In this document: one piece after another, positions 1 through 5,638 of the stretch
Layout of the letters: every line of letters begins with the position of its first letter
Numbering within the stretch: position 1 is the first letter of the stretch
Assembly (NCBI GenBank): GCA_003453695.1
Contig: DMNK01000129.1
Location: 1-7,402, forward strand
Reading direction: 5' to 3'
DNA length: 7,402 nucleotides
Source of the DNA: Acidimicrobiaceae bacterium
Lineage (GTDB): Bacteria > Actinomycetota > Acidimicrobiia > Acidimicrobiales > UBA8190
Made by a program: the position numbers and the translations under genes
Notes under the pieces: generated by a model
Told to the model about the DNA's origin: nothing
The model's input: only the letters and a program-made list of their open reading frames with translations
The model's database searches: none

Positions 1-18
1 GGGCGCTTCGGCGCGCCC
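1..18 (-). terminator. Possible hairpin terminator of the leftward operon
   Basis: Positions 1-6 (GGGCGC) and 13-18 (GCGCCC) form a perfect 6 bp inverted repeat around a 6 nt loop. It lies 33 nt beyond the stop codon of the leftward CoA-transferase gene, where a terminator would be expected. A U-tract for the leftward transcript would fall outside the window and cannot be seen, and short GC palindromes are common in DNA this rich in G and C. The rest of 1-51 shows nothing recognisable. Confidence 0.3.
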
Positions 19-51
19 GGGGATCGACGGGTGCAGCGCCAGACGGCGTGA

Positions 52-1731
52 CTAGGCGAGGAAGAGCCGCTCGGGGTCGTAGCGGCGCAGGGCAAGCACC
101 TCGTCTCGTGCTGCAGGCGCCAGCTCTTGGACGGTGTCCGCCACCCGGACGTCCCACCCGCACGCATCTGCGAACGCCGCCACCCGCTCCTCGACCGCCT
201 TCTCACCTGCGGACACGGCGACAATCGCAAGCTCGTCGCCGTCCTTGCGCAGCACTCCCAGGTCGGTCACCACCGACACGACCTTGGTACCCGGGCTGGT
301 CACGTAGTCGACGGCGTCGACGAGCCTTCCGGGACGAGCGAGGGTGACGACCACACAAGCCTGGGCCCGGCTGGCCACGTCGTTGGCGCCACCGGATCCC
401 ACGAGGACCGTGCCGTCGGCGAGGGTCGTCGAGTTCAGGTTGCCCCGCCGGTCCACCTGGGCCGCTCCCAGGCAGGCGACGGTGCGCGTCCCTGGACCGC
501 CCACCACCATGCCCAACACCGTGGAGGCGTCGGACAGCATGGGCGTGGCGGGAAAGGTGCGGTGGTTGAAGATGTAGGGGTCGGCCGGTGTGGGCCGGTA
601 CCCGAGCATCCCGAGCTCGGCGGTGAGCTCGACGGCACCACCGGTGGCGCGCTCTTCGTCCACCGCCACCCACGCCGCCAGGTTGGCCACGCCGGCCCCG
701 GCCAGCACCGCGTCGGCGCCGCACTCGGCGATGACACGGCGCAGCTCGGCCACTGCTGCGACAGCGGCACGCTCCCAGTCGCTCGCCGGAGTCTCTTCGT
801 CGACGGGGTGGGCGGCGGCGTCCTCGTGCCACGACTCGGGATCGGTCCTCGACCGCAGCCACGCCAGACGGTCGGCGCCCAACCGCTGCAGGTACTCGTC
901 GTGGGTGGCGGGCTCGAGCACCCAATGCCGGGCCCACTCGTCGAACCCCTGGCGGGTGGCTGTGCGGGCCTCGACCCAGAACGGGATGTCCTCGCCGTAG
1001 GAGTCGACCGGCAGTCCGGGAGCGAACAGCCCCCCCGGGTGCGCACCGAAGGGTGCCTCCACCACGGCGAGCACACGGTGGGCGGGGATACGCACCCTGG
1101 GCCCCAGGTAGGCGAGGTCCTCGACCACGCGCTCCACGGTGGCGACCACACCGCGCCGGGCCGCCCAGGCGCCCCAGACCCCCTCGAGCAACGGCTCCGA
1201 CAGCGCCACGTCGCCCCGTCGATCGGCGACCGCTCCGTGCACCAAGGTGACGTCGGGCACGAGAGGGGCGACCAAGCCCACCGGGCCGAACGGTGAATCG
1301 ACGGTGGTGAAGGCGTCATTGCGCTCGAGGTCGGATCCCGCCACCGAACCGGTCACGACCGCCGGCAGCCCCCGCGCCGCCGCTTCCAGGCGCTGGCTGA
1401 AGGTGAGGATCGACCAGTGCTCCACCTCGACGCCGGCGCGGTACCCCCGCTGGAAGATCGGGTTCGGGGTGTAGGTGGGGAACGAGTCGCCCGAGTAGGT
1501 CGTCACCACCTTGCGCACCAGGCCGCCCTCGAAGAACAGCGCCCCCAGCGATCCCAGGCTGACCATGACCAGCGTGAACCCGGGATCCGAGCCCCAGAAC
1601 CGGCGCACCACCTGGCGCGCCGCCGCCGTCCACCGGCAGTGCCCGCACAGCACGCACAGGACGTCGCCGGGGCGGACGTGCTCCTCGACGGCGTCGGCCA
1701 GCGAGACGAGCCGAGCCCGAGGAGGTGTCAA
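52..1731 (-). CDS. Fused alpha-beta CoA-transferase, glutaconate CoA-transferase / IpdAB-like
   Basis: A 559-residue family I CoA-transferase carrying both subunit halves in one chain. Residues about 1-285 match the alpha half (start of the fold at PGDVL 21-25, a LEAAARGLP helix at 115-123, and GSVAGSD 128-134). Residues about 290-318 form an acidic, proline-containing linker. Residues about 320-559 match the beta half, with close resemblance to glutaconate CoA-transferase beta: AAQVDRRGNLNST (423-435), GSGGAND (445-451), DYVTSPG (475-481) and VVTDLGVL (487-494). E372 in TAELGM aligns with the nucleophilic Glu54 of Acidaminococcus GctB (IVESGL, recalled). Mycobacterial IpdB appears to lack it. 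Expected reaction: moving CoA between acyl-CoA and a free acid in the cytosol; an IpdAB-like ring-opening hydrolysis is the alternative. The start is taken as TTG at 1731-1729, overlapping the upstream crotonase stop (TTGA), because homology begins at once and no ATG or GTG is nearby. The same frame stays open upstream to 2499, but that part lies inside the crotonase gene and shows no homology. Last gene of the operon. Confidence 0.88.
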   Translation of the reverse strand: MTPPRARLVSLADAVEEHVRPGDVLCVLCGHCRWTAAARQVVRRFWGSDPGFTLVMVSLGSLGALFFEGGLVRKVVTTYSGDSFPTYTPNPIFQRGYRAGVEVEHWSILTFSQRLEAAARGLPAVVTGSVAGSDLERNDAFTTVDSPFGPVGLVAPLVPDVTLVHGAVADRRGDVALSEPLLEGVWGAWAARRGVVATVERVVEDLAYLGPRVRIPAHRVLAVVEAPFGAHPGGLFAPGLPVDSYGEDIPFWVEARTATRQGFDEWARHWVLEPATHDEYLQRLGADRLAWLRSRTDPESWHEDAAAHPVDEETPASDWERAAVAAVAELRRVIAECGADAVLAGAGVANLAAWVAVDEERATGGAVELTAELGMLGYRPTPADPYIFNHRTFPATPMLSDASTVLGMVVGGPGTRTVACLGAAQVDRRGNLNSTTLADGTVLVGSGGANDVASRAQACVVVTLARPGRLVDAVDYVTSPGTKVVSVVTDLGVLRKDGDELAIVAVSAGEKAVEERVAAFADACGWDVRVADTVQELAPAARDEVLALRRYDPERLFLA

Positions 1732-2537
1732 CGGCCGGTCCAGCGCGGCGGCCGCTTCTCGGCGAAGGCAGCCGGCCCTTCCTTGGCGTCCTCGGAGGAG
1801 AACACCTCGGTGGCGATGGCCGACTCGATCTTGTACGCCTCGCGCATGTCGGTGGCCAGTCCCCGAAGGACGCTCTCCTTGGTCTTGCGCACGGCGAGGG
1901 GCCCGTTGCTGGTGATGCGATGGGCGTACTCGAGCGCCTTGTCCCGCAACTGGTCGGCGGGAACCACGTCGTTCAACAAGCCGTACGACAGTGCTTTGTC
2001 GGCCGGCACCCGATCGGCGCACAGGAGGAACTCCATGGCGGCGGGAAAGGCGATCTGGCGGGGAAGCCGCACGGTGGTGCCGCCGCCGGCGAACAGGCCG
2101 CGCTTGGGCTCCATCACCCCGAAGTACGCCTCGGGACAGGCGACACGGATGTCGGTGCCGCCCAGCATCTCCATGCCGCCCGCCACGCAGGCGCCGTTCA
2201 CAGCGGCCACGATCGGCTTGTACAGCTTCACGCCCCGCAACACAGCCCGCACCCCGTCGTCGATGCGGTATCCGTCGATCTCCTCGACCTCCCGGGTGGA
2301 GATCTCCTTCTGCAATTTCGTGATCTCCGGGATGTAGGTCTTCAGGTCGGCCCCCGTGCAGAAGGCGTTGGCCACACCGGTGATGACGGCGACCCACGCC
2401 TCGTCGTCCTCGCCGAAGCGGTCCCACGCCCGGCGCAGCTGGGCGAAGTGGTCCATGTCGAGGCTGTTCATGGCCTCGGGGCGGTCGATGGTGATCCACA
2501 CGACGTGGTCGTCGCCCAGCTCGTAGTGGACGGGCAC
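1728..2537 (-). CDS. Enoyl-CoA hydratase/isomerase (crotonase family)
   Basis: A 269-residue crotonase-fold protein, normal family length, acting on acyl-CoA thioesters in the cytosol. The first oxyanion-hole segment is CTGADLK (60-66) and the second NGACVAGG (114-121). Both glutamates of classical hydratases are kept: E123 in GGME aligns with rat Glu144, and E143 in FGVMEPKRG aligns with rat Glu164, so water addition to a 2-enoyl-CoA is the simplest expectation. The stretch between GADLK and KPIVAAVNG is 40 residues, against about 26 in the rat enzyme, giving a longer, charged loop (67-106) over the substrate site. The carboxy terminus (AFAEKRPPRWTGR) is typical of the family. The GTG start at 2537 follows a strong AAGGAGGA ribosome-binding site. 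The gene lies between the acyl-CoA dehydrogenase and the CoA-transferase and shares the TTGA junction with the latter. EchA20-like ring hydrolase function is possible from the gene order but not shown. Confidence 0.92.
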   Translation of the reverse strand: MPVHYELGDDHVVWITIDRPEAMNSLDMDHFAQLRRAWDRFGEDDEAWVAVITGVANAFCTGADLKTYIPEITKLQKEISTREVEEIDGYRIDDGVRAVLRGVKLYKPIVAAVNGACVAGGMEMLGGTDIRVACPEAYFGVMEPKRGLFAGGGTTVRLPRQIAFPAAMEFLLCADRVPADKALSYGLLNDVVPADQLRDKALEYAHRITSNGPLAVRKTKESVLRGLATDMREAYKIESAIATEVFSSEDAKEGPAAFAEKRPPRWTGR

Positions 2538-2540
2538 GCT

Positions 2541-2548
2541 TCCTCCTT
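2541..2548 (-). promoter_or_regulatory. Strong Shine-Dalgarno of the crotonase gene
   Basis: On the minus strand AAGGAGGA occupies 2548-2541, three bases before the GTG at 2537. It is the only near-perfect ribosome-binding site in the window and fixes the GTG as start, although the spacing is slightly short. It follows a 66 bp gap after the dehydrogenase stop, so this gene appears to initiate translation independently of its upstream neighbour. Confidence 0.7.
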
Positions 2549-2603
2549 GTCGTCCTGGGAAAAGCCTCGGTCGGCTCGTATCGCTCGGCTGGCTACGCCC
2601 GGG

Positions 2604-3761
2604 TCATGCGCCCGCCCGTGGGCGCGGCTCGCGGGGGAGGCCGAGGATGCGCTCGCCGATGATCGTGCGCTGCACCTCCGAGGTCCCTCCGGCGATGCTC
2701 GCCGACTTGCTCCACAGCCACTGACGCGACCAGCGCCCCCACAGAGGTGAGTCGGCGCCGAGCACGTCGAGAGCGGCCTGAGAGAGGTGCTGGGTCATGT
2801 CCGACCAGGTGAGCTTGACCCAGCTGGACTCGGGCCCGGGTTCCCGGCCCCGAGCCAGGTTCGACAGGGTGCGCCAGTTGTGGGTGCGCAGCACGACCAG
2901 TGACACATAGGCGTCCACCAAGGCGTCCGACAGCTCGGGCTCGTCGAGCGCGCCCCGCCGGGCCGCTTCGGCGAACAGACGCGCCAGGTACCCCTCGTGG
3001 ACGACCTCCTCCTTGAACGGGAAGTTGGTGCCGCGCTCATGGGCCAGCGTGGTCGACGCCACCGCCCAACCGCGGCCGGCGGCACCCACCAGATGGTCGT
3101 CGGGGACGAACACCTGGTCCAGGAAGACCTCGTTGAACTCGGCGTCGCCCGTGATCTGCACCAGCGGGCGGATCTCGATCCCCGGCGAGTCCATGGGCAC
3201 CACCAACAGCGACAGGCCCTGGCTGCCGGTCGTCCCCGCCTCGCTCCTGGCCAGACAGAGGCCGTACCGGGCGAACTGGGCGTACGAGGTCCACACCTTC
3301 TGCCCGTGCAGGTGCCAGCCGTCGGTCACCTTCTCGGCCCGGGTCCGAAGACCGGCGAGGTCGCTTCCCGCTCCGGGCTCGCTGAAGAGCTGGCACCAGA
3401 TGTCCTGGGCGGAGGCGATGGCCGGGAGCCACCGGGTGCACTGCTCGGGCGTACCGTGGGCCAGCAGGGTGGGGGCGGCCAGGTTGATGCCGACCCGGTT
3501 GACCAATTGGGCGGCACCGCTGCGGGCGTACTCGCCGTTGAAGATGGCCACCTGCAGCGGAGAGGCGCCTCGGCCGCCGTAGCGGACCGGCCAGTCGATG
3601 CCCACCCACCCGGCCTCGGCCAGGCGGCGCTGCCAGGTGCGGCCCCACGCCACCTGCTCGGCCAGGTCCTCGGTGTCGGGAGGCGGCTGCACGTTGGCCT
3701 CGAGCCAGGTGCGCACCTCGGATGCGAAGCGCCGTTCGTCCTCACTGAGCGACAGGTCCAT
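2604..3761 (-). CDS. Acyl-CoA dehydrogenase (FadE-type)
   Basis: A 385-residue flavoprotein of the acyl-CoA dehydrogenase family, expected to insert an alpha,beta double bond into an acyl-CoA and pass electrons to electron-transfer flavoprotein. The amino-terminal helical domain begins at MDLSLSEDERRF. The FAD/substrate signature QLFSEPGAGSDLAG lies at 124-137, KVWTSYAQFARYG at 155-167, and the carboxy-terminal signature IAGGTSEVQRTIIGERILGLP at 356-376. The position of the catalytic Glu376 of medium-chain dehydrogenase is glycine here (G358). E242 in LAHERG precedes an arginine exactly as Glu254 of isovaleryl-CoA dehydrogenase does, and is the likely base. The ATG at 3761 is chosen: it lies 17 nt after the upstream stop and gives the usual family start; a weak AAGAG lies 12 nt before it. 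A TTG at 3791 would add ten residues and overlap the upstream gene, and is less likely. Substrate unknown; bulky or branched acyl-CoA is plausible from the family. Confidence 0.92.
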   Translation of the reverse strand: MDLSLSEDERRFASEVRTWLEANVQPPPDTEDLAEQVAWGRTWQRRLAEAGWVGIDWPVRYGGRGASPLQVAIFNGEYARSGAAQLVNRVGINLAAPTLLAHGTPEQCTRWLPAIASAQDIWCQLFSEPGAGSDLAGLRTRAEKVTDGWHLHGQKVWTSYAQFARYGLCLARSEAGTTGSQGLSLLVVPMDSPGIEIRPLVQITGDAEFNEVFLDQVFVPDDHLVGAAGRGWAVASTTLAHERGTNFPFKEEVVHEGYLARLFAEAARRGALDEPELSDALVDAYVSLVVLRTHNWRTLSNLARGREPGPESSWVKLTWSDMTQHLSQAALDVLGADSPLWGRWSRQWLWSKSASIAGGTSEVQRTIIGERILGLPREPRPRAGA

Positions 3762-3778
3762 AGTGCGCCGACGCTCTT

Positions 3779-5596
3779 CTACAGGTCCCAAGCGGCGAGC
3801 CGCCCGGCCCGCTCGAAGGCGCCGTGCAGTTCCGCTTCCGCCTCGGCGTCGAAGGGCCGGTAGGCGTCCTCACCGCGGTCGCGCACGTAGACGGGGTCGG
3901 CACCGACCCGGTCGGCGCGGTACTTCTCGTGCTGGAGGGTGCGGCTGAGGACCTTGTTCGTGGCCGTGGTCGGCAGTGCCGCACACAGCCGCACGTAGCG
4001 GGGCCGCCACTTGGGGCTGAGATCGGGTTGGGCATCGACCCACGCCGCGAAGCGGCCTCCGTCGAAGCTGGCACCGGGGTGCAGCACCAGCGCCGCCATG
4101 ACCTGGTCGCCGGAATTCACGTCGGGGACGCCGTACACCGAGACGAACTGCACGGCGGGATGGCGTCCCACGATGGACTCGATGGGGGCGGACGGGAAGT
4201 TCTCACCGTCGACCCGCAGCCGGTCCGAGGTCCGGCCGGCGAAGTACACCCAGCCCTCGTCGTCGATGTAGCCCAGGTCCCCGCTCCAGTACCAGCCCCT
4301 GCGCGTGGCACGTGCCATGGCCTCGTCGTTGCGGTAGTAGCCCTCGAAGGGCCCGAGGCCCTGGGTGTTCACCATCTCGCCCACGCACTCCTCGGCGTTG
4401 AGCAACCGGCCCTCGGCGTCGAAGCGGGCCCGGGGCACTTCGTTGCCGTCGGGGTCCACGATGGCCACACCGGGCCGGAGCCGGCCCAGCGACCCCCGCG
4501 GCGGATCGCCGGAGCGGTCGAGGGCGATGGCCCCTTCCGTCGAGCCGAACACGTCGACCACGGCCACGCCGAAGCGGCGGGCGACCTCCTCCACCACGGC
4601 CGGCGACCCCTCGTTGCCGTAGGCGATTCGCAAGGAGTTGTCGGCGTCGTCGGGACGCTCCTCGGTGGCGAGGAGGTACGACAGGGGCTTTCCCGTGTAG
4701 TTGAACCACGTGGCCCCGTAGCGGCGGACATCCGCCAAGAAGCCCGAGGCGCTGAAGCGGCGTGCCAGCCCCACCGAGGCGCCGATCACCAGGGCGGGCG
4801 CGAAGCCCACCATGAGGGAGTTGGAGTGGAACAGGGGCATGGACAGGTACCCGGTGTCCTCGGCGTGCAGATCGAGCAGCATCGCCATGCGATTGCCGGT
4901 GGTGAGCAGACGCCGCTGTGTGCAGCGCACCGCCTTGGGGGTGGCCGAGGTTCCCGAAGTGAACACCAGCGCCCACAACGACTCCACGTCGGGCATGCCT
5001 CCCGGGTCGCCGCCACCGGCGGCCTCGACCTTGTCGAGCGCTTCTTCGAGGGGTTCGCCGAGCTCGGCGGACGGTTCGGTGTCCTCGGCGAACCGCGATC
5101 CCACGTACAGCCCCCCGGGCAGGTCCAGGTCTCCGAGGATCGGTTCGAGCAGCGCCTGGTGCCGAGGCTCGGTGATGAGGAGCTGGACGTCGGTATGGGA
5201 GATGTCCCGGGCCAGGTGCTCCTCCCGCCTGGTGTGGTTGAGCCCGACCACGCACGCCCCCACCAGCCCGGCGGCAGCCAGGATGAAGATGTAGTCGGGG
5301 GTGTTGTCGAGGAGCACGGCGACATGGGGCGGGCGCGACGGGTCGAGGCGGGCCTCGAACAGCCCGGCCAGACGAGCGGCCTCGGCGTAGAGCTCGGCGT
5401 GGCTCCAGACCTGCTCGCCGAACCGCACCGCCGGGCGCCCCGCCTGCTCGGGCTGGGTCCCGTTGGCGCGCACCAGCGCGGCGACGTTGGGGGCGGGGAG
5501 CGGCGCTTCCCCGGGCTGCGGCGCCTTGGCGACCCGCTCCATGACCTCGGGCGGCGCCACCACGTGCACACCCGCCCCGCCGCGTTCTCTGACCAC
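3779..5596 (-). CDS. AMP-forming acyl-CoA synthetase, FadD17/FadD1-like
   Basis: A 605-residue class I adenylate-forming enzyme that activates a carboxylic acid to its CoA thioester through an acyl-AMP. Core motifs in order: P-loop FTSGTSATPKA (212-222), substrate-pocket region MPLFHSNSLMVGFAPA (253-268), FGSTEGA (350-356), YWSGDLG (436-442) with the ribose-binding aspartate D440, hinge GRTSDRLRVDGENFP (454-468), and catalytic lysine K548 in TTATNKVL. The NHTRREEHLARDISHTD segment (120-136) resembles mycobacterial FadD17 and FadD1, which is the basis of the call. Oddities: alanine (A218) replaces the usual glycine in the P-loop, and NK replaces the usual GK before the catalytic lysine. The start is taken as GTG at 5596. 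It has no ribosome-binding site, but a TAACCT -10 element ends 6 nt upstream, fitting a leaderless mRNA; an internal GTG (5569) or ATG (5542) cannot be excluded. First gene of the leftward operon. Confidence 0.9.
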   Translation of the reverse strand: MVRERGGAGVHVVAPPEVMERVAKAPQPGEAPLPAPNVAALVRANGTQPEQAGRPAVRFGEQVWSHAELYAEAARLAGLFEARLDPSRPPHVAVLLDNTPDYIFILAAAGLVGACVVGLNHTRREEHLARDISHTDVQLLITEPRHQALLEPILGDLDLPGGLYVGSRFAEDTEPSAELGEPLEEALDKVEAAGGGDPGGMPDVESLWALVFTSGTSATPKAVRCTQRRLLTTGNRMAMLLDLHAEDTGYLSMPLFHSNSLMVGFAPALVIGASVGLARRFSASGFLADVRRYGATWFNYTGKPLSYLLATEERPDDADNSLRIAYGNEGSPAVVEEVARRFGVAVVDVFGSTEGAIALDRSGDPPRGSLGRLRPGVAIVDPDGNEVPRARFDAEGRLLNAEECVGEMVNTQGLGPFEGYYRNDEAMARATRRGWYWSGDLGYIDDEGWVYFAGRTSDRLRVDGENFPSAPIESIVGRHPAVQFVSVYGVPDVNSGDQVMAALVLHPGASFDGGRFAAWVDAQPDLSPKWRPRYVRLCAALPTTATNKVLSRTLQHEKYRADRVGADPVYVRDRGEDAYRPFDAEAEAELHGAFERAGRLAAWDL

Positions 5597-5601
5597 GCCG
5601 T

Positions 5602-5629
5602 CAGGTTACCCACGACCCGCCAGGTAGCC
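5602..5629. repeat. Direct repeat CAGGTTACC / CAGGTAGCC between the divergent genes
   Basis: CAGGTTACC at 5602-5610 and CAGGTAGCC at 5621-5629 agree at 7 of 9 bases and are 19 bp apart start to start, about two helical turns. Each copy overlaps one of the two proposed -10 elements of the 42 bp divergent promoter gap. They may be a paired operator for a shared regulator, or may look alike only because both contain a -10 box in GC-rich surroundings. Confidence 0.3.
5603..5608 (-). promoter_or_regulatory. Putative -10 element of the leftward operon
   Basis: TAACCT on the minus strand (5608-5603) matches the actinobacterial TANNNT -10 consensus, with 6 nt to the GTG at 5596. Transcription would then start at or next to the first base of the start codon, giving a leaderless mRNA. 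No TTGAC-like -35 is visible: the expected zone reads GAGGCT. The absence of a Shine-Dalgarno at this start supports the call. Confidence 0.42.
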
Positions 5630-5630
5630 T
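5625..5630 (+). promoter_or_regulatory. Putative -10 element of the rightward ligase gene
   Basis: TAGCCT fits TANNNT and ends 8 nt before the GTG at 5639, so the transcript would begin at about the start codon (leaderless). The zone 17 bp upstream (CAGGTT, 5602-5607) is a poor -35. No ribosome-binding site precedes this start, which fits a leaderless arrangement. Confidence 0.42.
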
Positions 5631-5638
5631 CAGCCGGC

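Noticed and set aside
127..1296. Long plus-strand open frame of 389 codons opposite the CoA-transferase gene.
   Set aside because: The translation is rich in Gly, His and Arg without any recognisable domain, as expected for the antisense of a GC-rich gene. The minus-strand gene has clear motifs throughout.
1732..2499. The CoA-transferase reading frame stays open, with an ATG, back to 2499, which would give an 815-residue protein.
   Set aside because: The upstream part lies wholly within the crotonase gene in another frame, is arginine-rich low-quality sequence without homology, and the family fold starts right after the TTG at 1731.
2538..2603. Possible intrinsic terminator or attenuator in the 66 bp gap (AGCC, six bases, GGCTTTT on the minus strand).
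   Set aside because: The stem is only 4-5 bp and the T run only four bases, too weak to claim. The next gene has a strong ribosome-binding site and clearly belongs to the same gene set.
1417..2750. Plus-strand open frames opposite the crotonase and the start of the CoA-transferase.
   Set aside because: They are mirror frames of well-supported minus-strand genes and contain no family motifs.
3762..3791. Upstream TTG start for the acyl-CoA dehydrogenase.
   Set aside because: It would overlap the upstream ligase gene and add an MGPVEERRRT extension absent from the usual family start; the ATG at 3761 fits better.
5597..5638. KstR or KstR2 operator of steroid catabolism.
   Set aside because: No TAGAAC/GTTCTA-like or CAAG/CTTG-like palindrome is visible in the gap, so steroid regulation cannot be claimed from it.
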